A DNA stretch of 64,000 bases from Hyposmocoma kahamanoa (taxonomy: Eukaryota > Arthropoda > Insecta > Lepidoptera > Cosmopterigidae): the NCBI RefSeq assembly GCF_003589595.1, contig NW_020653900.1, forward strand, positions 2,209,410-2,273,409, written 5' to 3'. Below are positions 33,371-43,531 of the stretch, piece after piece (the stretch's first letter is position 1; the number at the start of each line of letters is the position of its first letter). Below the pieces are notes generated by a model, which saw only the letters and a list, made by a program, of their open reading frames with translations, was not told the origin of the DNA and did not search any database. Position numbers and translations under genes: made by a program.

Positions 33371-33412
33371 GTAAAATGGTACAAGATTTCTCCAAACCTT
33401 GTACCATTTTAC
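33371..33412. repeat. Perfect 15-bp-stem hairpin
   Basis: GTAAAATGGTACAAG (33371-33385) pairs exactly with 33398-33412 across a 12-base loop. Confidence 0.85.
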
Positions 33413-34049
33413 ATCTCTATGCAAAATTTCAACTAAAGCAGTGCCTCCGTGCACAGGTTGTCAATAACTTCATATAATAGTAATTCTATAATACTATTAT
33501 TAATCATAAATCGTCTTTTGTAACATCTCTTGCGCATAAAACTAACAAGCAAATCGAATCAATTACGTCGATGTATAAAGATAAATTGCAATTGCAAGCA
33601 ATTACCCCCACAGTGTACGTCACTAGTCCCGGAGACCGCTGCTGATAAACATTTACTAATCACATGTGTCTAATAAAAAGCACTGTTTATGGGTAATTTT
33701 CAGGTTAATTTTCTCTACCTAATTTCGGTGGCAATTTCTATTATTTACACTACACTACACTATTTCACGGTAATTTACTCTATTAAATAAATAATAAAAA
33801 TTTACACCTAAATTAGGTAGCGAAAACAAACCCATATAGCGTTTAAACAGCGATTGAAAGAGATTGTCGTTTATCCTTTGTTATTCTTTGTATCTTGTTC
33901 TTTTATATTTTGATTATTGCTGTTGCCATAACCGCTATGTCTTAAATGGATGTAATTGCAATATAGCTGTATTTCAGTGTACAAGCAGACTTTATTGTCG
34001 GTTTTTTGGATTCGATGTCAAACAGTATTCAATGACGGCAATAACAGAC
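33413..34049. other. Unassigned
   Basis: No gene or repeat recognised. Confidence 0.25.
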
Positions 34050-34277
34050 GTAGGAGAACGTGGGGTATTGGAAGCCCGCGGGGTAATGAGAGCGGTGTTA
34101 AACTGGACTTTCCCAATGCTCGTATTTGTGCAAACAGCACTCCGTCTTCGTTAATGTTCGACAAGGTTCGAGTCCCGTGTGCGCCCCCGTAGAACCCCGC
34201 GTTTAGTCGTATGAGATAAATTATGACTTTCATTGTCAATTTTCCTGAGTGGGCTCCCATTTCCCCACGCTCCCCTG
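34050..34277. mobile_element. MITE-like foldback, 228 bp
   Basis: The left arm (GTAGGAGAACGTGGGGTATT-GGAAGCCC) and the reverse complement of the right arm (GTGCAGGGGAGCGTGGGGAA-ATGGGAGCCC) match over about 28 bp with a few differences. A GTTCGAGTCCCGTG B-box-like word lies in the middle. No coding capacity. Confidence 0.6.
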
Positions 34278-34374
34278 CACTTTAAAATTTTTGCATTGCA
34301 TTTTACTAATATTTTGAACCGAAGATAAACGCAATTAAATACTTTAATAGGTATTTGCACTGCAGCTTATTGTC

Positions 34375-34765
34375 CCTATGTCCCGACGTTTCCGTTAGTT
34401 GTGCAATGCGCAAGGGGAAGTGAGCGTGCCTACAGCTCCGGTACCTATCTGGAAAATAGGGACGGTACTGTACATGCACCCGGGGTGGCTCACCCGAGGC
34501 ACTGGTCTCTTGAGAACTGTACGAAGTCAGTGACAACGGTCTATGAAAACCCTGTGCACTGGCAGATCTGGAGTCAGAACCTGAACTTATAAGGTTCCTG
34601 TGCACGCACAGGCTATAGTACCCATCTTGTATACCCTAAGGGTAGGCAGGGAGGGTCACTATAATCTAAACTTATATAGAAAGGTACGGAGGCTGTCCCA
34701 ACGTTTCGGCTAGAATGGCCGTGGTTATGATTTGACAGACTTACCCGTGACCACGGCCTTAAGTA
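34375..34765 (+). mobile_element. Possible Penelope-like element end
   Basis: Two GTCCC(G/A)ACGTTTC blocks at 34378-34391 and 34695-34708 bracket the segment, and the second is followed by GGCTAGAATGGCCGTGG and a complementary ACCACGGCC 30 bases later. The pairing of a CGTTTCGGC block with an inverted GGCCGTGG/CCACGGCC arm is like terminal repeats of Penelope-like elements. No reverse-transcriptase frame is present. Confidence 0.4.
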
Positions 34766-34817
34766 CTACTTTCGATAATTTTAGTTTGTAGTTTCATAAT
34801 TACATTACGTCTAAGTT

Positions 34818-34925
34818 TATCCTTTAGCAGCAGAATGGAGTGAGAATTCTCGTATGGAGACCACGAACCAGAAAGCGTTGAGTGAGACGGCCCCCGCTAC
34901 TAGATGGACAGATGATCTGGTAAGG
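34818..34925 (+). mobile_element. RTE-like LINE fragment
   Basis: GAGACCACGAACCAGAAAGC-GTTGAGTGAGACGGCCCCC and AGATGGACAGATGATCTGGT match the 23700-23800 and 4110-4190 fragments. It is cut by the next LINE. Confidence 0.6.
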
Positions 34926-34929
34926 GCGG

Positions 34930-35965
34930 CAAAAATTCCACCGTGCTCCTGTTCGCCGACGATGTGAAATTGGTCAGGTCCGTAAAAGGTGGAGAGGATG
35001 CGATGGTGTTGCAAAGGGATCTTGATAGTGTGTACGGTTGGAGTAAAAATAATAAATTGTACTTTAACCTTGCAACGTGTGAGGTGATCAGCTTTACGCG
35101 ATCACCACAACCGCGTGAGTTTATATATGTATTAGAAAATATGCCAATTACAAGGGTCACTCAGTCACGGGATCTTGGAGTTGTATTCGACAGCCGTCTG
35201 ACATTCTGTGCGCACATGGAATCAGTTGCGTCGGCAGCATACCGACGACTAGGGTTTGTACTCCGAAATGCCTCTCATCTCGCAGACCGGGCGACTTACA
35301 CGCTCTACATGTCATTAGTGCGAAGAATATTGGAGACAAGCTTTGTGATTTGGATACCTTGTGAGAAGAAATATAACCTCATGTTGGAGCAGGTGCAGAA
35401 ACAGTTTCTCCGCCATTTATACAAAAGGCGCCTACGGTTATTACCCGTACATGTATCCCACGCTTTTTTTACAAGGGTATCTCGGCTTTGACTCGCTACA
35501 GTTGCGTAGGTTCCTCGCGCTGGCCAAATTTGGTGTCAATATTATTCGCGGTAAAATTGACTCCGCCTATTTACTGCAGCGCTTGCTAAGGCTGTTTGTG
35601 CCGGATGAGTACAGGCGCGCGCGACACCACATGCTGCTGGCGCGGGGCCTGGCGCGGACGCAGGCACACCGAAACATACCGGTGCTGCGCGCCATCACGC
35701 TCCTCAACTCCGTTCTCGAGGCGGCACCACACTCTGATTTGTTTGACAGCACGATTGGATGTCTGATATGTGAATGCAGGAAAGTGTTTGAACTAATGAT
35801 GCCTGTGAGTTCAATCCTGTGAACTGTATTATGTTTATTTGTTTGTATGTTATTTGATATGTTTTTTTTTTTGTTGTTTTTGATTGTAGTGATTTGGATT
35901 TATCTGTAAAGCTACAAATGTTAAATGAATAAATAAATAAGTAAATAAATAAATATACAGCTGAC
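34930..35965 (+). mobile_element. Jockey/CR1-group LINE, half of reverse transcriptase plus 3' end
   Basis: The 5' truncation lies just before the active site: TVLLFADDVKLV (FADD intact), then DLDSVYGWSKNNKLYFNLAT, DLGVVFDSRLTFCAHMES, LGFVLRNASHLADRATYTLY, VQKQFLRHLYK. Near 35425 the frame shifts and continues YGYYPYMYPTLFLQGYLGFD, SLQLRRFLALAKF, VPDEYRRARHHMLLARG, ending at a stop at 35820. A T-rich 3' UTR follows, and a TAAATAAATAAGTAAATAAA tail at 35929-35953. Apart from the one frameshift the copy is well preserved, so it is among the younger LINEs in the window. Confidence 0.82.
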
Positions 35966-36089
35966 TCTAGGCCTATAAAGTTTTAGCGACAAGGATGTGA
36001 CGGCTAATCGCAGATAAGGCCATTTACATACTATCAAGACAATACGACAAAGCAGTGTAACTGAAACAAAAGAATTATATAATTATTTA

Positions 36090-36210
36090 TTATTACTATT
36101 AATTATGTATAATTCATCATTATGTATAATCCATCATTCATCATATTAATTATGTATAATTCATCATAATATTATTATTATGATGAATTATACATAATTA
36201 ATAGTAATAA
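36090..36210. repeat. AT-rich cruciform: 30-bp perfect arms with a third copy
   Basis: The 30 bp at 36090-36119 are exactly complementary to 36181-36210 (key word ATTAATTATGTATAATTC). A third, direct copy of the core lies at 36145-36170 and can form a tighter hairpin with the right arm. Confidence 0.85.
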
Positions 36211-36511
36211 AATTAAAGCCACCATCGAATAACCTTCAAATTTCTTAGTCAATGCAACACTGCAAACTTCTGGATTGAAACATGGTGAGAGCCAGAGTAC
36301 AAGTCTTACGTCACACGGCCGGAAACTTGCACCCTTAGTCTAATAAGGGCACATCAGCATAATTATAACTTTTCAGGAGAGAGGTTTAAAGAAATTCGGC
36401 GGAAATTTTTATGCTTAAAAACTCCCAGCTATAAATACATAATATTTGTTTCATGTAAGTAGTTTGTATTGTTTTTGTTCCTTTCACGTGATAAAAGCAC
36501 TTGTCTTTTAA

Positions 36512-37615
36512 AGTATGTATGTATGTAAACACTTTATTGTACAACACAAACAAATTACAAATTAACAAAGAAATAGAACGTTATTGTACAAAGGCGAGCC
36601 TATCCCACAAAGGGATTTCTTCCAGCTAACCCTTGAATAATTGAAAGGAAAGGGTCGGCAATAAAATGTAATAAATCATTAAATTGGATGCTACATACTC
36701 AATAATTAAAGAATAAATTTATTATATCAAATGTATGTACACACGAATACATGATATTAAATAAATGATGATGCACTAACACATATAAAATATATAATAA
36801 AATGAATGTATAAAATAAGACGAAGATAAATAAATATTTAGTAAGCTCTAACATGAGGGGTCTGAATAATCCCAAGATTTCGAAAGGGCACCTCTGAAAG
36901 TCCGAACCGAGGGTGACTGTCTGACCTGGGCTGGGAGAAGGTTCTACATACGAGCAGAGTTCACTGTGAACGATTCCGAATACTTTTGTGAACTGTGTTG
37001 TGGAATGACGAGGGACAAATTAGTACCGCAACGCACGCGGTCACCCATAGCCATATATAGGAAACATAAAACGTGGGCATTTCTACGGATACGGATAGGC
37101 AGCAACTTCAGCTTATCTCTGAACCCGGTAATGTGATTGTACTTTTTCAAGCCGAACACAAATCTAATACACTGGTTTTGAAGCCGCTCCAACTTGTTAA
37201 GAAGTTCCTCCGAAAGATCAAGGTAGGCGACGTCCCCATAGTCCAAAAGAGGTAGAAGAAGAGTGCGTATGAGCATAAATTTGGTGGAGAGAGGAAGAAA
37301 GTACTGCAGCCGTTCGAGGGAGTGAAGTGATGCAAAGATTTTACGACTGATATCGGCGACTTGCTCTGACCAAGAAAGTGTCTGATCCATTATGATGCCC
37401 AAATTTTTTACTGAAGAGGAAAAAGGAACAATGGAGTTATTCAGAAACAAATTGGGCACCACCATAGATTCCAACCTGGAGATGGAAGGGCGACTGCCAA
37501 TAATTATGGCTTGGGACTTTTGTGCATTTAAAAGAAGTCCGTAGTTCTTTGCCCATACCGAAACTGTCTGTAGGTCGGCATTTAATGTGCCGACAGCACG
37601 TATGATAACATTGTG
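36512..37615 (-). mobile_element. LINE reverse-transcriptase C-terminal half and 3' UTR with (GTAT)n tail
   Basis: Minus strand: NADLQTVSVWAKNYGLLLNA, QKSQAIIIGSRPSISRLES, VKNLGIIMDQTLSWSEQV, LPLSTKFMLIRTLLLPLLDY, LERLQNQCIRFVFGLKKYN, LLPIRIRRNAHVLCFLYMA and SFTVNSARM. The frame then meets TAG at 36946-36944 where the family pattern expects Trp (ARxWN), and continues NLLPAQVRQSPSVRTFRGAL to a stop at 36848. The 3' UTR contains AGGGTTAGCTGGAAGAAATC and CAATAAAGTGTTTACATAC, ending in a GTAT-type tail on the plus strand at 36513-36527. One nonsense change aside, about 255 codons are open. Jockey/I-group, clade not settled. Confidence 0.82.
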
Positions 37616-37802
37616 ACTGTGTTATACCAAGAGAACGAAATGTATTGTAACATCACAGTTATAGATTGACTATACACAATTCTTGCCGTAGATTTTATCT
37701 TATATACCTTTACATGACATGCTTTGAAAAGTTACAAATTTGAAAGTAATAGTTTTGAGTAACTGAAAAAACTTAGTACAAGATTTTTTTAAATAACATC
37801 CA

Positions 37803-37838
37803 GGAACGGGACGAACAAGTCGTGCGCCTGATGGTGCG
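37803..37838 (-). mobile_element. Rep-A copy 12, tail only
   Basis: AACGGGACGAACAAGTCGTG-CGCCTGATGGT, the reversed last ~35 bp of Rep-A, preceded by a T-run. Confidence 0.7.
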
Positions 37839-38390
37839 TTATTAGATTTATATATTAGATACTTTTTTATATTTATTTTGTTAGTATATCAAAAAAAAAA
37901 ATTTTTTTCCATTTTCATCACTTTACTATAGAGGGTTTGTTTCTTTCGATACTTTTAACGATCTTCAAGTCACTATCGGTCCAGCTTCTCTCTTTATTTC
38001 TCCTTCTAGACGACGTGTGTTCAAAGTCGAGCATGATATTTAGGTACACAAGATTTTCAACGATTTTCGAGTTACGACGTGTCAGCAACCAATCACTTAT
38101 TATCCTCTCCTCTTCAATTCAAACAAAGCTCTATCACAATAACAATACAGTTTAAAGCGCTATAAACTGTTTTATACGTCGTAGTTAGTAGGGTTGGGTG
38201 TAGTTTTAATAGGAATCTTGGCATTAGCATCACAAAACGTTCATTCATCAAGCTCGTCAACTTGTGATTTGCTGATAAGGAATGAAACTGGGAAATATTC
38301 AGAGTTGTTAGAACGCCACAACCTTAATAATCGTATATTGTACCAAAATACACGCCAAAGGTGTTTTATCACATAAAAATTATATATATA

Positions 38391-38640
38391 GTGACGGGAC
38401 AAACAAGTCGTGCGCCTGGTGGTAAGCGAACGCCTGTCCATAACAATTGCAGTGCCCCTCGGAGCTTTAAACCGCAAAGATGTGAGGACACTGCCACAGC
38501 GCCCGTCACCCTGGAACATAAGTTGACAAGTCTCATGTGTCTGTAATTTGACCAGCACCCTTACGCTTCTAAACCGAAACGCAGAAATACTCACATTATC
38601 GCTTGGAGTTTGCATTCCTGGACGAAAGGAGATCTCTGCT
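38391..38640 (-). mobile_element. Rep-A copy 13
   Basis: A reversed, nearly full copy, GACGGGACAAACAAGTCGTG to GGACGAAAGGAGATCTCTGC, lacking the CGGCAGAAATAGG block. Confidence 0.85.
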
Positions 38641-39349
38641 ACTAAATAACTTAAATGGTCAATAGGTTTAATTCGAAATACGCCTTATGGGTCCCAGCTA
38701 TCGAAACACACTAAAATGGTGATTGTCACACTAAAACACAGCTCAAGTGATTCTAACCGCAAAACGGTAGAATCGAGATAACAAACAAACTAATTATGGT
38801 AAACAGCGTCCCTTAGTCGCTACCCTTGATGTGACGTATGGTAGTAACAATGGGATTTCATAGTCATATGCTATGTCGGCAATACACCTAATAAATACCA
38901 CATACACCTTTAAATACTTGACGATAAAGTTCAAAGTGGAAAGGGTTTCGTTAACACAAGCAAATGTTATAATTTTGTAAATAATACTTTTATAAAAAGG
39001 TCGAGGACAGATTTCTAATGAAGATTAGTTATGCAGTTTGTTTATGAAATGATGTGTAATGATTTTATAAAGAGATTTGTTATTAGGATTTTTTTGATAA
39101 GAATTGTTTGATGGATATCTGATTTTTTTTTATTTTAATTAATACGACCCTGTCCTCGCTTAAATGTCTTATCTCACATTTTGTCGTAACTAAGCAAGAT
39201 GTTCAATCTTGTACAGCTTTGAAAAGCGAATATTCAGTATAATAAATATTAATATCATGACTAAGTTTCTGTACTAACTATGTTTATCAAACATATTTCG
39301 TTATGTCCCCGGTTTGGTATAAACACCCAATTTAATAAATTTTGTATCA
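38641..39349. other. Unassigned
   Basis: AT-rich sequence without recognised features. Confidence 0.25.
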
Positions 39350-39392
39350 ACACGACTTATTCGTCCCGTCATTTGATATCATAAAAAAAAAT
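39350..39392 (+). mobile_element. Rep-A copy 14, tail only
   Basis: ACACGACTTATTCGTCCCGT-CATTTGATATCATAAAAAAA, a typical severely 5'-truncated retroposed copy of about 40 bp. Confidence 0.75.
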
Positions 39393-39556
39393 CTGAACTG
39401 TTATTGTATTTTAAACCATAACCTAATTAAAACAGGTTAGGCTATTGCATATAAAACGCTTGTAGCGTATTGTGGCATAAACTCATCATCGTCTTTATCT
39501 TGGAGCACTATATTTAATGTATGTTTTTCATTGCAAAAGGCTGGAACCTAAAGGAT

Positions 39557-39960
39557 ATAAAATAGAATAGAATAGAATCGTTTATTTCATGTTATCAATG
39601 TCACAATATTGCAATTGGAAATACAATGTCAAGGGATAACTATGATCGTCAGTAATAAAATTATAATAATAATAATGAATATAAAATAAAGTAGTATAAC
39701 TACTGCTTGTCGAGTAAAATAAAATTAAAATTGTTTCAATAGAAACTCATCGACACTGTACAATTCAATATCCAATAAAAGGTTTTTTAGTCGGGTACAA
39801 AACGTTTCATCGTTTCTAACACTTTTCAGGTCTGTGGGTAGATGTTCGTAGAATCGGGGACATATATAAGGTTAAAGCAACAACAATAAACTAAGTTACG
39901 GAAAGTATGGAGAGGAGCGAAGGTCCACTCTTTGATACCGTCGTCGTTGGAATGTCTTAA
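39557..39960 (-). mobile_element. LINE C-terminal end with (AATAG)n tail
   Basis: Minus strand: FYEHLPTDLKSVRNDETFC, then TRLKNLLLDIELYSVDEFLL and KQF before a stop at about 39735. A 3' UTR leads to an AATAGAATAGAATAGAAT tail at 39563-39579. Upstream, frameshifted codons continue to about 39960. The order FY-LP-D-K and the KNLLL-SVDEFL ending are typical for the end of Jockey/CR1-group ORF2. Confidence 0.65.
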
Positions 39961-40148
39961 ATAAGTATAAAATGAAACACATTAGATCCAGGGTCACTGA
40001 TGGAGCCATATATCACCAGTATCTGATCTGCCGATTGATTTTCGGAAATCGCCTCCGAATGACCCTTGGCGATAGCGTGATTTACGTCTATACACACGGG
40101 TAACAAACTTTAGTAAACAAACTTTTAAGCGTGAAACACATAGAGAGC

Positions 40149-40304
40149 GGGTGCGGGTCGGCCGCGAGTCGGGACCGCGGCGGGTCTAATTCCGTGTATT
40201 TATATGCGCGGGACAGACGCACGCGCCTGCGCGCGGTGTGTTGTCGTCCTTATAAATAATACACGGAATTAGACTCGCCGCGGTCCCGACCCGACTCGCG
40301 CCCG
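40149..40304. repeat. GC-rich foldback with about 40-bp arms
   Basis: GCGAGTCGGGACCGCGGCGG-GTCTAATTCCGTGTATT at 40164-40200 is mirrored by 40258-40300 with few differences. The spacer is extremely CG-rich (GCACGCGCCTGCGCGCGG). It stands out sharply against AT-rich flanks. Confidence 0.8.
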
Positions 40305-41330
40305 TTATCTTTGTATTAATAATTAAATTATTTTTTCCATATAATGCCAATTTATTGCTAAACTGTTAAATAAAGTGTGAACTGGACATAGCAGCTCTCG
40401 CATTTTTACTGACATTTGACAATTTCAAGTGAAATTGCTAACCTATGTACGAAATAAAAATATTTGAACTTCACTTCGATAACGTTTTTAGCGAATGTGA
40501 TAACAGGCGATACTGACTTATTCATACTCTTAAATCAAATTCAAAGAGCAAATCTTAATGGAGATTACACTTAATTAAGTTGTTTGGTATTAAGAAGATT
40601 TTAAAATTTTGACTTGAGGGAAATAAGTCTATAAAAACAATTTCTTTTTCTAAATCCATTTATAGAGAATTATTATCTAAATCTACACCATATTAAGACT
40701 GTTTATAGATATAACAGTTTTAAGGCGTATAAAGTGTGCTCCTTGGGCCATTTCCTATGTGTAACAATCGCGAAAACCTAAGAACTCGATACGGATACTG
40801 CACTGTCACGGAACTCACGTTAACTCGATAGGTAAACGCTCTTATCGACAGAATGGTATACGGTATGGCAAATTATACAGCGCCTCTGGCGGTCACAAGA
40901 AGTAACAACATTTTATGGCATCGCTAACGATAACTGCCACTGTAATCTCGTGGTAGAGGCACTGTACGACAAAGATACGAACACGAAAGCCGTTAATTTT
41001 AATTCAAAATCTACTTCTCAAATAACATTAATACAAATACAAAATGCTTTATGTGTCTCAGAAACGATAGACCTTTAAACTAGCTAAATTTCATGTATAA
41101 CAATAAATAACAAGTTCCTTAATGAGAGCTGGACTCCGTACTAGGTTGGGGACCTGTGTTACAAATCACCGGGCTCAATCCCTCCAAGTGTATAAAGAAC
41201 GTAACATAATTTAAAAAAATACGATCATATTACAAAATAAAGCGTAGCATACCATGAAACAATGTATGCGTGTTTGTGTGCGCGAGTGTGTGTACGTGAG
41301 CGAGTGTGAGTGAGTATGCATGTGTGTGGG

Positions 41331-41389
<59 letters not shown>

Positions 41390-42226
41390 ATGCGTGCGTG
41401 CGTATGTGTGATTAAAACCTAAACAAGTAGTAAGCAGTTCATTAGTCGACTTATACTCGAGAGTAAACAGCCTTAGTAAACATTAGATTTATCCTGTTTG
41501 TACACGTACTGTATACGGGCCACATACAGGAATCGGGGCACGTACAGTATTCGAGGCACGTACAGGATACGGTCACGAATAGTACTTTTAAGCTGATCTT
41601 GCGCTTATTATTTAAAGCAGATCGATTTGTTTTAAGTTAGTTGACAAATCGCGCCACTAGCGGTAGGCCACACGGGTGAGCATCCAACTTTATAAACAAT
41701 TAAACTATACTTTTACTTTAAAATCCGTGGTTTACGTCAACTCACACAACCTAACTACAATCGAGACGTCTAAGGCCATAACACCATCGTCTAATGACAT
41801 AAACTCCTAAATTGGCAACAATAATTAAAAACAACAGGTACAACATCAGATTACCCAGTGTTATGTCAACATTACGCAGCTGTTTTATTATAACTTAAAT
41901 AAGTAATAGATAAATATTCTAACAATCATTTCTGTTCCTGTGTGCAATTTCCTTTAGATCCGTGAGTATCCTAACTCTCAACATCGAATCAGCCATTCCT
42001 ATTGGTCCGGTAATGACTTGATTATAGTGCAACGAGCTTACTTCCTTGCCAGTTTGTTTTTGATCACTAGTTGGAAGAAGTAAGTGTAATTTTTTAATTA
42101 TTCTTTTACATAAAGCAGAGAACAGCACGTCTGCTTTTAGGCTTCATAAATAAATTCAAATCTACTCCACTATATTAATTACTCCGTAAAACCCAAGAAA
42201 TCCGTTGACTGTATTATAACATAGGT
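40305..42226. other. Unassigned except microsatellite and tRNA-like word
   Basis: Contains the (TGCG)n tract listed separately and, at 41130-41190, a GGGCTCAATCCCTCC word that may be a SINE B-box relic. No gene found. Confidence 0.3.
41331..41402 (+). repeat. (TGCG)n microsatellite
   Basis: About eighteen TGCG units with one TGCA variant near 41388, preceded by a degenerate GT-rich run from 41268. Confidence 0.95.
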
Positions 42227-42469
42227 TTAACCCTTAATTGGTCGCCTTGCAGATTTCTAGGCTCATAAGTTTTCAAAATATAAACTTACAGCGCAAGTTT
42301 TCAGGTTAGCTTCGTAAACACGATTGTACGTCACAATTAATTCGTACTCTGCGCTCGTTTGTGTATAGTTGTGCGTGGTGAACGTATTTGGGGTGCAAGA
42401 CGCCCCACGCGACCGTTTGTGTAGATAAAATTCCGTAAGGTAAGTAAATATATTTTTGTATGATTACGT

Positions 42470-42847
42470 CTTAGAATAATAACGCATAGAATGATAGTTT
42501 CATATCAAACGAACTGTCCCAAGTGAGGCAAAAATCAAATACATGTAGGCTAGTTTTAGTAGTAGGTTAATTTTCGGTTTTAGTGAATATTTATATAAAA
42601 ATACAAGTTGAAACACGTTACTTCCTTGTGGAATGTGATGTTAGTATCTATTTTATGTTTGTCTGACGTATTTTTATACTCATTTACCGCACATTTCGTC
42701 ATTTTTAGCTAAAATTCTTGATCTGTTCGCGGTGCAAGTTGACCTTGAGCATTGAAGGCCCGCCCGCTCGTGTTGGCCCTTTGGGCGCGCTTCAATTTGC
42801 CTCACTTAGCGTGTGCGGACTAGGTTTCTATGCGTTATTATTCTAAG
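42470..42847. mobile_element. hAT-type MITE, copy 2, inside the piggyBac element
   Basis: Same ends and interior as 6030-6398 (starts CTTAGAATAATAACGCATAG). Flanks GATTACGT (42462-42469) and GATTAAAG (42848-42855) agree in the first five bases, consistent with a decayed 8-bp duplication. Insertion postdates the piggyBac element. Confidence 0.82.
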
Positions 42848-43164
42848 GATTAAAGATTATGTTGTATTATATTTATGCTTTTTTGTTTTGAGGTAGCTGT
42901 AAAATGCCACGTGAACTGACTGTTTAAGAGGTTGCGCAGCAATTGAAAGCAAAGAAGAAGAAGCTATTGATACTGCTTCTGAAGGTGAACAACATCATGA
43001 AGTCATTGTTACGTGACCATAACTGTGCATAAGAACAAAGCAAAAACGAAAACGAATTACTCGCACACCAACGCTACAAAAACGACAAGAAGCTTGAAAA
43101 AGATCCTGAAAGCATCTAGAGCAGTCCGGTAGTTTATATTTATACAACCTTAACTTTATACAAA

Positions 43165-43215
43165 CAATGCCACATATATACTCGGCCATATGTGGCATTG
43201 TTGTATATGTGGCAT
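43165..43215. repeat. Inverted repeat in the piggyBac relic
   Basis: CAATGCCACATAT at 43166-43178 is complementary to ATATGTGGCATTG at 43189-43201, and a third copy TATATGTGGCATTGTTG follows. It sits at the deletion joint, just upstream of the cysteine-rich domain. Confidence 0.65.
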
Positions 43216-43531
43216 TGTTGTGTGTCAAGAACCGAAAAACCAAGGCGGAATGTTCCAAAGGCTTAAAACATATGTGCAATGATCACATGATTCTGGTCTG
43301 CCAAAATTGTGATGAAGAAAATAAGCTTTCACGAATGTTGTTGTTTTGTTATTAATATTATGTTTTATAAGTAAGAAAGACATATTTTACAAGCTAGGAA
43401 ATATGTGTGTTCAAATATTGTCATTAATAAAAGTCTGATTTTGCTTAAATTTTCACGAGTCTAATTTGGGGTGTTGCACACCCCACGCGACCAGTTGCGT
43501 AACTTTTTTAGCGCGACAAATTAAGGGTTAA

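Larger units (their letters stand above)
42231..43527. mobile_element. piggyBac-type element with TTAA duplications and a transposase relic
   Basis: The left end TTAA|CCCTTAATTGGTCGC and the right end GCGACAAATTAAGGG|TTAA form the inverted ends and TTAA duplication (42227-42230, 43528-43531) that define piggyBac insertions. Subterminal blocks CCCCACGCGACCGTTTG (about 42402) and CCCCACGCGACCAGTTG (about 43480) are further shared arms. Near 42903-43130 a broken N-terminal part starts MPRELTV. At 43228-43320 KNRKTKAECSKG, KHMCNDHMILVCQNCDEENK matches the C-terminal cysteine/histidine-rich domain of piggyBac transposases. The catalytic DDD part is deleted, so it is non-autonomous. Confidence 0.8.

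Noticed and set aside
41331..41402. CRISPR-like or satellite array
   Set aside because: A simple tetranucleotide microsatellite with no spacers.
43165..43215. microRNA hairpin
   Set aside because: The stem is short and lies at the deletion joint of a piggyBac relic.
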